Notes under the pieces: model-generated | Databases searched by the model: none | What the model was told of the DNA's origin: nothing | The model's input: the letters and a program-made list of their open reading frames with translations, nothing else | Program-made: the position numbers and the translations under genes | Part shown: in pieces, positions 1 to 8,131 of the stretch | Layout of the letters: every line of letters starts with the position of its first letter | Position numbering within the stretch: position 1 is the first letter of the stretch | Source: Iris pallida | Taxonomy: Eukaryota; Streptophyta; Magnoliopsida; Asparagales; Iridaceae | Length of the DNA: 64,000 nt | Assembly: GCA_029216955.1 (NCBI GenBank) | Contig: JANAVB010005597.1 | Span: 46,485,480-46,549,479 of the forward strand | Direction: 5' to 3'

Positions 1-1215
1 AGAAGTGGATCCCCAGAAGATTGTAGCTATTGAGTCATGGCCAGTACCCAGCACCGTTGCAGAAGTTCGCAGTTTCCTTGGATTGGCTGGCTATTACCGG
101 CGATTTGTTTCAGACTTTGCTCGGATTTCAGCGCCATTGACCCAGTTGACCCGCAAGGATGCGCAGTTTACTTGGACAGCAGAGTGTCAGAGTTCTTTTG
201 AGCAGTTGAAGCGAGGCCTGATAACAGCTCCTATTCTTATACTTCCAGATGGGACCGAAGGATTCTCAGTGTATTACGATGCTTCAGGCAGAGGTTTAGG
301 ATGTGTTCTGATGCAGCACGGGAAGGTAATAGCTTATGCGTCATGACAACTTCGTGATCATGAGAGGAATTACCCAACCCATGACTTGGAGCTGGCAGCA
401 GTGGTGTTTGCACTTAGGTTGTGGAGGCACTACTTGTATGGAGATAGGGTGGAGATTTTCACCGACCACAAGAGCCTGAAGTATATTTTCACCCAGAAGG
501 ATCTTAACATGCGTCAGAGAAGGTGGCTGGAGCTTCTTGTGGATTATGATGTCAACCTGCAGTATCATCCTGGGAAGGCCAATGTCATAGCAGATGCATT
601 GAGCAGGAGAGCCGGAGCTTATTTCCTAACAGCGCAGCCAAAGTTGTTAGCCGATCTTCAGAAGATGGATATAGAAGTTGTTCTCCCATCCAGTGTGGCC
701 TTGATGGCCAGCATGTAAGTTCAGTCCACTATAGTCGAGAGGATCCGGATGGTGCAGTCGGCAGATTCCAAGCTTCAGCGACTCAGAGCAGAGTGTGAGG
801 CGGGACGAAGACCAGAGTTATGTATTCATGGGGATGGTACACTTAGGCATGGTAAGCGTCTTTGTGTACCCAGTGGAGATATCAGACAGGAGATCATGTC
901 AGAAGCGCACAGTTCGCAGTATTCCATCCATCCCGGCAGTACGAAGATGTACCGTGATATCCGGCAGCATTTCTGGTGGAATGGCATGAAGCGGAAGATA
1001 GCTCGGTTTGTCTCTCGGTGTTTGGTTTGTCAACAAGTTAAAGCTGAACATCAGAGACCGGCTGGACTTCTTCAGCCCTTACCGATTCCAGAATAGAAGT
1101 GGGAGCATGTAACCATGGATTTCGTGACTGGATTATCTAGATCTCCAGCTAGCAGAGATGCTATCTGGGTTATAGTTGATCGGCTCACGAAGGTAGCTCA
1201 CTGTTTGCCATTGAT
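1..1215 (+). pseudogene. Tekay/Del-like Ty3/gypsy pol fragment (RT tail, RNase H, integrase start)
   Basis: This is a truncated piece of a gypsy polyprotein, read on the + strand. From the left it shows the RT connection region ([13 protein letters not shown]), the RNase H start ([12 protein letters not shown]), the RNase H end ([18 protein letters not shown]), the integrase H2C2 finger ([10 protein letters not shown] then CLVCQQVK) and the first strand of the integrase core (MDFVTGL, IVDRLTK). The domain order and wording closely follow the fuller Tekay copy at 16.4-18.6 kb in this window. It is dead: TGA at 344-346 replaces the Arg codon of an expected SRQLR, TAA lies at 716-718, and TAG at 1094-1096 replaces the Trp of PEWKW. 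Homology to the 18-kb copy stops close to 1215, where the Tat LTR begins. The rest of this element is not in the window. Confidence 0.9.
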
Positions 1216-2535
1216 TGTAAAAGAACAGAACAATTATCGGAGGACTGAACTTAGACTCACAATACAAACTCGCTCGCACAAAGAAAGCCTAGGGACGAAA
1301 ACCTAGGTACAGCAGACTAAGTGCGATTGTTTATTTTTGATTCTGGGGGGTGACGATAGAGGCTCGGGAAAGCGACGGCCGCTCTGCCTTACTCCTTGGA
1401 CGATCAGTATGCAGTCTTGACTCGGGGAAGATTTGCTCGGCGTTGACGAAGAAAGGCTCTTCTTGCTCCTCTCTGGTTGCTCTCTGGACTTCTCTCTCTC
1501 TGTGATTGTCACGAAAAAGGGGAACTCTCTCTCTGTGGGTATCTCTCTCTTCTTATTTTTTTTATTATTATTGCCGCCCTCTTTTTTTTTTTTTTGGGAA
1601 TGCTGCTGGCTATTTATAAGGGTGGGATGTGATTATTAGGGTTTGCTATCTGTTTGGAATGTCGGCGCTCCTTCATTCTATCTGGACCCTTGATCTTGAT
1701 CATAACGAATCTCGGCCACTAATGCGGATAGCACCAAATCTTATGAGCAGTTAATGCTGATTGCTTTAAATCTTCGTGATTGGTTATGCTAATATCTGAT
1801 TGCTCGCCACGTGTCTTGCTGATGATGTCAAATATTCTCGTTGGGATTCGGTCGAATCTTCAATGCCACGTCTTTTGATTGAAGATCCTGCCAGGGCCGC
1901 ATAGAGTGGCCAATACTTGAACCGCAGGGAGATACCCTTCATGAGCCGCATGAGTCAACATCTCGTCGAGCCGCAGGGGACGAACTTTCCGTGAGCCTCA
2001 TATGCGTGGTCTTTGCGAACCGCAGGAGACGACCTCTCCATGAGCCGTATAGTTTCTGTGGACCGCATGTGGTATTGAGCCGCATAGGCCGGGCTATGAG
2101 TGGACCGCATATGGCGGATTTCTGTTAATCATATTAGAATGACGCCTCACGGAGCCGCATGAAGCTGTTCTTTAACCGAGCCGCATGAGACTTTTGCCAC
2201 GTGGCAACATAGGATTTCTGACAGATCGGGTCAGAGATCTTCTTCTTTTTCCGAAGAATCTGTCATTATGGCAGAGCCATTATGACACTTTATGTCAGAG
2301 ACGTCGCAGCCGTCGAGTCGTGTCAGAGCATTAAAATGAGGCCATTACTCCAATGGCCAACTGTAGGGGGGGTCACACGTGGCATCGATTTGAGCCGCAT
2401 GTCCCCGAGCCGCATGAGTCTGGGGGTCTCCTTTTTGGCCGCATAAAGCAACTCCAGTATGAACCGCATAGGCTTGCTGTCCAGAGCCGCATGGGTCATT
2501 ATGCCTTTATTTCTAATATTTTCCATGCTTCTACA
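1216..2535 (-). repeat. 3' LTR of the Tat-like element
   Basis: The 1320-bp segment starts TGTAAAAG and ends CTTCTACA on the + strand. The termini form an imperfect inverted repeat (TGTAAAAG versus TGTAGAAG), as expected for LTR ends. A minus-strand TATA box lies at 1611-1620 and a purine-rich tract abuts the 2535 end, so U3 is about 1621-2535 and R-U5 about 1216-1590. Homopolymer T and CT-rich runs occupy 1490-1600. The U3 half contains many GAGCCGCAT motifs. The second LTR is not in the window, so the ends are inferred from TG/CA, polypurine tract and the homology break only. Confidence 0.65.
1611..1620 (-). promoter_or_regulatory. TATA box of the Tat-like LTR
   Basis: The minus strand reads CTTATAAATA, followed by GCC. 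It faces leftwards into a purine-rich leader, as expected for an LTR promoter producing R-U5. Placement is by motif only. Confidence 0.5.
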
Positions 2536-2550
2536 GGACCCCCTTCAAAG
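2536..2550 (-). other. Polypurine tract of the Tat-like element
   Basis: The minus strand reads CTTTGAAGGGGGTCC immediately before the LTR start TGTAGAAG. A G-run next to the 3' LTR is the normal second-strand primer site of LTR retrotransposons. The TCC between the G-run and the LTR is slightly unusual. Confidence 0.5.
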
Positions 2551-2813
2551 TTTTTAATTTGTAAAATTGGAACACTTTGAATAAGAAGCATGGCCCCGTT
2601 CATGCCGCATAAGTGTCTCAGCCGCATAGAGTTAGCTGTCCGCATAGACTCTTTTCCACATGTCCTGATTAAATGCTCTTGATTTGTTTTGATTTCATGC
2701 CGTCTCTTGGGGGAGGATCCTAAGGGTTTTTTCCTTCTGATTGTCCAGTTTGCCTCGGTAGCCGAAGGGTCGATCATGTCGTTCGAGGCGTCGTTCAGTA
2801 ATCCTTCTTTTTC

Positions 2814-2822
2814 TATAAATAG
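2814..2822 (+). promoter_or_regulatory. TATA box of the antisense gene
   Basis: TATAAATAG on the + strand lies 76 bp upstream of the ATG at 2890. The interval is T-rich then CT-rich, like a short plant 5' UTR. It points opposite to the host retrotransposon, so it would drive an antisense transcript. Confidence 0.55.
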
Positions 2823-2889
2823 ACGGGTTTTAGATTTTTTTTTGACTGAAAACTCCTGTCTTGTTTTCTTCTTCAACTGACAAACAGTA

Positions 2890-3672
2890 ATGGCGCCTAG
2901 GGTTTCCAAGATTGTGAAGAAGGCCGCGGCGAGGAGAAAGAAATCGGCTTCGTCGTCGACCGTCGCACCCCCCATCTGCCTTGATGTGCACGTCGCCATC
3001 GAAGGTAATAACCTATGTAGAAGATTGGGTATTTTGAAACCCTAACAGGGTCTGCTCTACTGTCTCCTCCGTGCACGCAACCACGTGACCCACATACACG
3101 TTCCCTGATTGAGCCGCATGGGGTATACCCCATGTTTGAGCCACAGACGAGTTACGTGATTCGCATGCACGTCCATGAAACCCTAATAGGGTCCGATCTA
3201 CTGCTTACTTTGTGCACGCAACCACATGACCTGCATACACGTCCTTTGATCGAGCCGCATGGGGTATACCCCATGTCTGAGCCGCATACGAATTACATGG
3301 TCTGCCTACACGTCTCATGCATGGGAGCCGCCTGTGAGTTGTCTTTAAACGTGCCACATGACTATTTTCTGAATATCTTTTTATTTTGTCTTTCCGTCTT
3401 TGATTCTTTCAGTATCTCCGCTGAGCGCTGAGGTTGCAGTCACAGAGGAACCGCCACCCCCTGTCATCGACCAGGGGTCTCCCTCTGTTAAGGAAGAAAC
3501 GAAGAAGGAAGACTCGTCGTCTGCACAGGATAGTCTCTCTCCGAGTGTCGAAACAACTGGGGGTGATAGCTCGGGGAATTCTGATACTCCTATTCCAGAT
3601 GAGGATCTCCTTCAACTGTATCCTTCCTATGTAAGGTGGTTGAGGGAGTGGTATGGGCGTTTCTGTAACTAG
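2890..3672 (+). CDS. Small two-exon antisense gene inside the Tat-like element (product unknown)
   Basis: Exon 1 is 2890-3004 and exon 2 is 3413-3672, joined by a proposed intron 3005-3412 (donor GAAG|GTAATA, acceptor TTCTTTCAG|TATC). The joined frame is open for 124 codons. The N-terminus is short and very basic (MAPRVSKIVKKAAARRKK), like a nuclear-localisation or DNA/RNA-binding tail. The middle is acidic and rich in Ser, Glu and Pro. The end is hydrophobic and aromatic (LYPSYVRWLREWYGRF). It has a TATA box 76 bp upstream and lies antisense to the retrotransposon, between integrase and 3' LTR, which is where extra antisense ORFs are reported in Tat-lineage elements. I recognise no domain. 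The intron carries a 141-bp tandem duplication. A longer splice form using an exon at 3878 is possible. Splicing is inferred, not observed. Confidence 0.5.
3036..3317 (+). repeat. 141-bp tandem duplication inside the intron
   Basis: Two copies (3036-3176 and 3177-3317) each begin GAAACCCTAA and contain GTGCACGCAACCAC, then GAGCCGCATGGGGTATACCC. They differ at roughly one position in ten. Within each, GGGGTATACCCC is a 12-bp perfect palindrome. Confidence 0.8.
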
Positions 3673-3877
3673 GTTTTAGGAATCTCTTGCGGATATCTAT
3701 TCTCTGTCTGCATGTTTCTATCTGTTTAGCTGTGGTTTGTGTCTTTCCTTTCCATCTGAAGAAGTGGTGAAGAATTTCCTTTAGTTTTGCTTGTTAATTG
3801 CGTGAATGTAGCTGAACTTTTTAATGAAAGAAATGTATTTGCTTCCCTCCTTTCTTGTCATAATTTACTTTCAATAG

Positions 3878-4051
3878 GATATTCTGTGTGAACTTTGTAT
3901 CCCTGGTGTACCCCACGATAATTTGGATTATGACTGGCATGCTTATCCTGAAAGAATGGGGTTATGTCAAGTCTGGGGACTTTATTTCCCAACGGGATCT
4001 TTTGCTCATTTGGGCGACGTCGTTGCCTCCAGAGCCGGTGTATCGAACTAG
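3878..4051 (+). other. Possible third exon of the antisense gene
   Basis: A donor-like TAT|GTAAGG at 3630/3631 falls exactly between codons of exon 2, and an acceptor TTTCAATAG ends at 3877. Joining 3630 to 3878 keeps the frame open for 57 more codons, giving a Cys/Trp/Tyr-rich segment (for example LDYDWHAYPERMGLCQVWGL) before TAG at 4049-4051. The intervening 247 bp is T-rich, as plant introns are. A second frame is also open through 3888-4172, so a frameshift or different exon is equally possible. Conceptual only. Confidence 0.3.
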
Positions 4052-4249
4052 TCAGTGGTTTGAGCGGTCGACTGCCTCGCTGAAAGACCATTTCTTGACG
4101 TTTTGTGGCCTCCGGATCATAGTTGTTCCTCTGTCTTATCCTGCTTATTTTCTCTTTATTTCTATCTTGTAGCAGTGATATAATCCCGGAGGATGTGAAA
4201 CTTCGACAATGGATATGTTTCATCTTCATCTTGTACTTGCGGTGTTTAT

Positions 4250-5060
4250 GGAATTTGGACTTGCTGGGAGATTTATTTGTGGACCTGTTATCCTAGGCGT
4301 ACCTTGGTTTTAGGTACGGATAACAGTTTAGATAGGATGTCCGGGACAGTCACAACAAAGTGGTCATGGATGTTTTTGGTACTGGGGGAAGGAATGCCGT
4401 AGAGCAGCTGGGCTCCCGGGGTGCGGTAAGATGGTGGATTTATGCTAAGAAGCTTAGTGAATGAATATTTGTGGACCTGTTATCCTTGGCGTACCCTAGT
4501 TCAGGATGCGGATAATAGGGTGAGAGGGAACCGAACACATTTGCTCAGAGGTTATGATGACATGGCAAACATGAAGGTTTTATCCTGAAACCTTCCTGCT
4601 CAGCGGTAATGAGAACATGGCAGGAGAGACTTTTCGGAAGCTATTTGTGGTCAACAGAGGACATTTGTGGTCAACAGAGGACATTTGTGGTCAACAGAGG
4701 ACATTTATGGTCAACAGAGGACATTTGTGGTCAACAGAGGACATTTGTGGTCAACAGAGGACATTTGTGGACCTATTATCCTTGTCGTACTCTAGTTGTG
4801 AGTACAGATAATAGATTGAGAGGGAACCAACATACTTGCTCAGAGGTAATGTGGACATGGCAAATATGGTGATTTCTTCGACGGAGCCTTCCCACTCAGA
4901 GGTAATGAGGACATGGCAGGAGTGGGCTCAATGAAGAAGGGGTGCATAGAGCTACTCAGAGGTAGGAGGACATGGAAGTTCTATGCGAGGGGGCGGTTTG
5001 TTTTTTGGTGGTAGTGAAAACGACTCAGAGGTAATGAGGACATGGTCGTTTCGGAGATTG
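4250..5060. repeat. Degenerate dispersed repeats in the Tat 3' region
   Basis: Two families alternate. One starts ATTTGTGGACCTGTTATCC and occurs near 4274, 4469 and 4763, each time followed by a degenerate reverse complement (GGATAACAG or similar), so each can form a short stem. The other is CTCAGAGGTAATGAGGACAT and relatives, near 4540, 4598, 4838, 4885, 4955 and 5022. No ORF of note lies here. Such hypervariable repeats are typical of Tat 3' untranslated regions. Confidence 0.7.
4643..4772 (+). repeat. 20-bp minisatellite, six full copies plus a partial
   Basis: The unit ATTTGTGGTCAACAGAGGAC recurs exactly every 20 bp from 4643. The copy at 4703 has one change (ATTTATGG). The array ends by merging into the dispersed ATTTGTGGACC family, which suggests it expanded from that sequence. 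There are no unique spacers, so it is not a CRISPR. Confidence 0.95.
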
Positions 5061-5187
5061 GCGGATCGATTACCCTTTTTTGTGCACTGGGAGTACGGGT
5101 AGTGGATCATGAGGGAGGATCTCTTTCAGGAAGAAAGTTCAGAGGCGTAATTATACGTGACTTACTATCTGATAGAGTGACCGGGAT

Positions 5188-5352
5188 GTAAGTTCAGAGG
5201 TACCAGCAGGTACATAACTTGGTGATTTAGAATATTGAGGAAGTGAGGGTTTAGCGACGCCAGCAGGTGTATGGCTCGGTAATCTAAATGTTGTGGATGT
5301 GGGTTCAGTGGTATCAATGGATACATGACTCGATAATTTAGAAAATGTTGTC
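5188..5352 (+). repeat. 55-bp repeat, three degenerate copies
   Basis: Copies start at 5188, 5243 and 5298. Each has a GGGTTCAG-like start, a CCAGCAGGTACAT-like middle and a CTCGGTAATTTAGAA-like end. The third copy runs into the integrase stop codon, so the array abuts the end of pol. Confidence 0.7.
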
Positions 5353-5827
5353 TAAACATAGTATTTCTTCAGAAACTTGCCGTTGACGGGCAACATAAGC
5401 AAGTTCCCCATTCTGTTTGGCGAGACGGTAGGCGCCGTTGGAAAACACGACCTCAATGATAAATGGGCCTTCCCATTTTGGCTGGAATTTGCCTGCGGTC
5501 TTGTGAGTCATGACCATTGGCCTCCGGACTGCCAGAACGAGATCGCCCACTTGGAATGTTCTGATTTTGACCTTCTTGTTGAAGGCCCCTGAGACACGTG
5601 CTTGGTATAGCTCGATCCTTTGCTGAGCTAAGAGGCGTTTTTCATCTAGGGCCTCCAACTCTTGTAGTCGGCGTCGGTAGTTATCGTCTGTTGTCAATTG
5701 ATAAGTGAGGGCGACTCGGAGTGAGGGAATCTGAATTTCCAGTGGGAGGACTGCCTCGCTCCCATATACTAGAGAGAATGGTGTATTCCCAGTAGCTGTT
5801 CGAATCGTGGTACGATAGGCCCATAAA
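5352..5827 (-). pseudogene. Tat-type integrase C-terminus
   Basis: The minus-strand reading covers the end of the integrase core (LWAYRTTIRTATGNTPFSLV, YGSEAVLPLEI), an amphipathic linker (QELEALDEKRLLAQQRIELY) and the C-terminal DNA-binding region (VGDLVLAVRRP, GKFQPKWEGPFIIEVV, GAYRLA). There is no chromodomain. Near the end, about 5395-5403, the frame slips by one: the expected ending PVNGKFLKKYYV, followed by TAG at 5352-5354, lies in another frame, so the copy is probably inactive. The upstream core, RNase H and RT are cut by the N gap. Confidence 0.85.
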
Positions 5828-5840
5828 NNNNNNNNNNNNN
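5828..5840. other. Assembly gap (13 N)
   Basis: Thirteen Ns separate Tat integrase from an unrelated copia LTR. Neither the Tat gag-RT part nor the start of the copia LTR appears, so real sequence is missing and the join may be wrong. Confidence 0.98.
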
Positions 5841-6189
5841 CACAACCTTTGTAACCGTTGCTTGAATTAATGACGTAATAGATGCTGAATAAAGGCATAT
5901 AAAAAATGTGACTCTATGTATTTGGACAAAATTAATGGTGTCCAACATTCAAAAATTTAAGTAGAAATTAAAGTGGTCAAATGCCAATAAATAGCAAAAG
6001 TTTTTAGGATTTTAACCCGAACCCGAAGAAGGAATCAAATCGACATTCGACGCCCGCAGATGTGGGCACGTACTCGCACACGTTACGTGCGTCGAACCAA
6101 ACCGGGTTGAACGGCAGCGGCGACACATGCATGTGGCCCACAGGGCTACCCACACAAGTCTTCAAGGAAGCAAACAAGAGTGAAGCATA
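5841..6189 (-). repeat. Copia LTR, part 1 (before CACTA-1)
   Basis: This is closely similar to 34375-34720, part of an apparent solo LTR of the same family. It continues at 27150 after CACTA-1. The last three bases ATA (6187-6189) are the CACTA target duplication. The LTR start (about the first 330 bp by comparison) is lost at the gap. No gene is present. Confidence 0.85.
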
Positions 6190-6480
6190 CACTACCAAAA
6201 TAAGTCAAATCAGCGACGTATTTAGCGACTCCGTGAAATTTCGTCGCTAATTTTTGGGGATTTAGCGACGTTAATATAAGACGTCGCTGTTTGTCGCCAA
6301 CAGCGACTAATAGCGACGTCTAGCGGCTACATTTTGTTAAATGGGGTAGTGCGTCGCAAGTTCGTCGGTACTCGTACAGCGACGTTTAGCGACGCATATT
6401 AAGTTGCGTCGCCATTTATTATATATCAGCGACGTTTTACGACGTCCTATGCGGACGTCGCTAATCGTTTCATATAGCCA
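6190..6480. repeat. CACTA-1 left subterminal repeats
   Basis: About 15 copies of AGCGACGT, CGTCGCTA and close variants lie in both orientations within 290 bp. In characterised CACTA elements, short subterminal repeats like these bind the element-encoded TNPA-type protein. That role here is inference. Confidence 0.85.
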
Positions 6481-6720
6481 GCGAGGGTTTCCTTTTCGAT
6501 CATTTCACAATTTCCCCCCCTCCCCAATTTTGGGCGCGCTCCTCCTCCGCGACGCTCCTCCGGCGATTTTCCTCCTCCTCCGCGGCGCTCCTCCGGCGAT
6601 CTCCCTCCTCCGGCCTCCTCCTTCTCATCCTCCTCCTTCCTCAGGTAGCTCCTCCTTCTCCTCCTCCTCCTTCCTCGGGTAGCTCCTTCCCAGTTTCTCC
6701 TCGTCTTCTAGCTCTCTCTC
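6481..6720 (+). promoter_or_regulatory. CT-rich leader of CACTA-1
   Basis: This is a strongly pyrimidine-biased stretch with CTCCTCCTCCG, CTCCTCCGGCGA and similar units. It looks like a plant transcript leader or promoter-proximal region. The same block occurs at 40070-40260 in CACTA-2. The open frames across it are low-complexity and not credible genes. Confidence 0.4.
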
Positions 6721-6729
6721 TCGCTTCTA

Positions 6730-6900
6730 GTTCGTGTCCACGAGAGCGTAGACTCGCTGCGGGGGACACGAGACTGACAGTGGACTCGCTGCGGGGGACA
6801 CGAGAGCGTGAACTCGCTTCTAGTTCGTGTGACACCTATTTTGTTGGTTTGGACACGTCGTGTCCCACTGTATGGACATGAGATTCACAGTGTGACACCT
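6730..6900. repeat. GACACG-rich block of CACTA-1
   Basis: Repeats of ACACGAGAGCG, GCTGCGGGGGACACGAGA and GGACACGTCGTGTCC. The last includes the palindrome GACACGTCGTGTC. In CACTA-2 the block is duplicated (40265-40640). Confidence 0.75.
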
Positions 6901-7087
6901 ATATACTGAAAAATCTCATTTTTTGGGCATATCAACTGTCAATTTGATGTTTTGCTTGGATTCGAATTCTAATTTAGGGTTCGAGCCCTATTTACTGATA
7001 CTGGAAGTTTTTTTGGGCATTTTCAGGGTTTTGAAATGATGAATAAATTGACTAATAATTATTATCGAGCCCTATAAAATTTCAGCT

Positions 7088-7162
7088 ATGTCACGAAGGA
7101 TGGATACTAATCCTGTGAATGAGTTTTCTCCTAAGTATTCTCGACAGTTGAGTATGATTTAG
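7088..7162 (+). pseudogene. 24-codon ORF, possible transposase exon remnant
   Basis: It encodes MSRRMDTNPVNEFSPKYSRQ plus four residues, then TAG, preceded by an acceptor-like TTTCAG. It may be the first coding exon left from a CACTA protein, but it is too short to assign. In CACTA-2 (about 40821) a 2-bp insertion after the fifth codon shifts the frame, so it is not maintained. Confidence 0.25.
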
Positions 7163-7260
7163 CTCACTGACATTACTGAAATATGGGATAATTAGACTTT
7201 CTGTTCAGTACCCTTTGACCGAATTAAGTTGACCTGAATACCATATTTTAAATCCTAAAT

Positions 7261-7583
7261 CTACGGCACGACATCGTGATCAGGACATAGTCCCTACAGC
7301 CATTCGACTGGCGAGGCAGAAACTATGTAGCCGTAGATAAAGTTGACTGTCCTCCGACCCTCATCCCTCGGCAATGATGATACGACAACCTATCACTATA
7401 TCTTATATATATAGTAGTAGATGATGTCTTAGTATTACATTATGTGAGTTCATCTTGATTCTATTACATTCTTCAGATAATACATACGATAAGAACATAT
7501 ACTACACCATATGTACAGAACATAGATGATTCACACTAATGTATGCTAGAATGAATTTTAGGGTTGTGTTCTGAGCCATCCGT
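7261..7583 (+). repeat. 320-bp internal module, copy 1 (CACTA-1)
   Basis: It runs from CTACGGCACGACATCGTGAT to GTGTTCTGAGCCATCCG. The first 76 nt begins CTACGGC and ends GCCGTAG, an exact 7-bp inverted pair, with a second nested pair ACATAGT/ACTATGT. The remainder is AT-rich (ATATATATAGTAGTAGATGA). Other copies lie at 8872, 26131, 40966 and 44901, with partial copies at 25022, 41801 and 42745. Confidence 0.85.
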
Positions 7584-7708
7584 CATCTGCTACTTGGCAA
7601 AAAATCGAATTTATTGTACTTTATCTGCTTTCAAAAATGTACTCAAATTACATGATGGTTCCTTTAGTTAGCTTGCTTATGTTACAATTATATTAGCTTG
7701 CTTACCAG

Positions 7709-7981
7709 ATGGCACCCATGACCCGAGGAGCGGCACGTCGTTTGAGGGAAACAGTGAATGCTGAGGTGGCTCCTCCTACAGTTAAGGAGGAAGTGGCGCC
7801 GGTTGCCAGTGAGACCGAGAGTTCTATTCATCCAGCATCGGTAGCTAGTGAGACCGAGAGGACTCTTCATGCAGTCCTTGCAAGGGACGACAGCTCTCCT
7901 CGCGCCAAAAATCTTGCTTTTTCAAGGTGGTTGCGTGAACGTATCACTGAGCGTTTGCGTGAGCAGCGTGGTTCTCATTAG
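7709..7981 (+). CDS. 90-residue small protein of CACTA-1, function unknown
   Basis: It starts at ATG 7709 (MAPMTRGAARRLRETVNAEV) and ends TAG at 7979-7981. The start region is basic and the middle is acidic with a 39-bp internal repeat (VASETE twice). The end is again basic and helical (SRWLRERITERLREQRGSH). TTACCAG directly before the ATG resembles a splice acceptor, so this could be a last exon. TTAGCTTGCTTA is directly repeated just upstream. The CACTA-2 copy (41413-41685) is also open but differs at about eight amino acids against about three silent changes, giving no sign of purifying selection. The MAP plus basic start and WLRE-containing end loosely resemble the antisense protein at 2890, perhaps by chance. 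I recognise no family. Confidence 0.45.
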   Translation: MAPMTRGAARRLRETVNAEVAPPTVKEEVAPVASETESSIHPASVASETERTLHAVLARDDSSPRAKNLAFSRWLRERITERLREQRGSH

Positions 7982-8131
7982 CTATTAGTACTTATTTATA
8001 TTGGACTATTTGTATTGGGTTATTTTTGTATTAGACTATTTGTATTGGACTACATATATGAATTAGTACTATGTCAATCTCTGGATTGTGTTGGTACTAC
8101 GACTCTCATCCCTAGGCAATGATGATACGAC

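Larger units (their letters stand above)
1890..3360. repeat. Cluster of about 23 degenerate GAGCCGCAT motifs
   Basis: The core CCGCAT, usually preceded by GAG, GGA or GAA and followed by G or AG, recurs at about 1895, 1921, 1944, 1969, 2018, 2044, 2061, 2078, 2103, 2154, 2180, 2394, 2409, 2439, 2464, 2486, 2604, 2621, 2638, 3114, 3138, 3253, 3280 and 3326. Some copies vary (CCGCAG, CCGTAT, CCACAG). Almost all are in the same orientation. Spacing is irregular, from about 15 to over 400 bp, so this is not a simple tandem array. The cluster spans LTR U3, the sequence between LTR and antisense gene, and that gene's intron. Confidence 0.8.
1216..5827 (-). mobile_element. Tat-lineage Ty3/gypsy element, 3' half only
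   Basis: Read on the minus strand, this is the integrase C-terminus (5352-5827), a roughly 2.8-kb untranslated 3' region (2551-5340) and the 3' LTR (1216-2535). The integrase tail has no chromodomain and reads LWAYRTTIRTATGNTPFSLV, typical of Tat elements (Ogre/Retand relatives). Plant Tat elements are known for long, variable 3' regions with tandem repeats and sometimes an extra antisense ORF, and both occur here. It sits inside the Tekay-like fragment, with 5-bp flank TTGAT (1211-1215). The upstream half (gag to RT, 5' LTR, second TSD) is lost at the N gap. The lineage is judged from integrase wording only. Confidence 0.75.

Noticed and set aside
1303..1639. ORFs in the Tat LTR leader
   Set aside because: Overlapping open frames on both strands in purine/pyrimidine-biased LTR sequence; no domain and no conserved start.
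4643..4772. Regular 20-bp repeats resembling a CRISPR array
   Set aside because: Units are contiguous with no unique spacers, and the context is a plant retrotransposon.
5377..5592. + strand ORF across the Tat integrase
   Set aside because: It is a shadow of the minus-strand integrase, which has clear domain motifs.
6404..6682. SSSFSSS/PPPS-type ORFs in the CACTA leaders
   Set aside because: Low-complexity CT-rich DNA; frames are not similar in protein terms between the two copies and have no domain.
7261..7336. 76-nt unit with a 7-bp closing stem, like a tRNA
   Set aside because: Length and end pairing fit, but there is no A or B box in the right place and the second stem is nested in the first rather than forming a cloverleaf.
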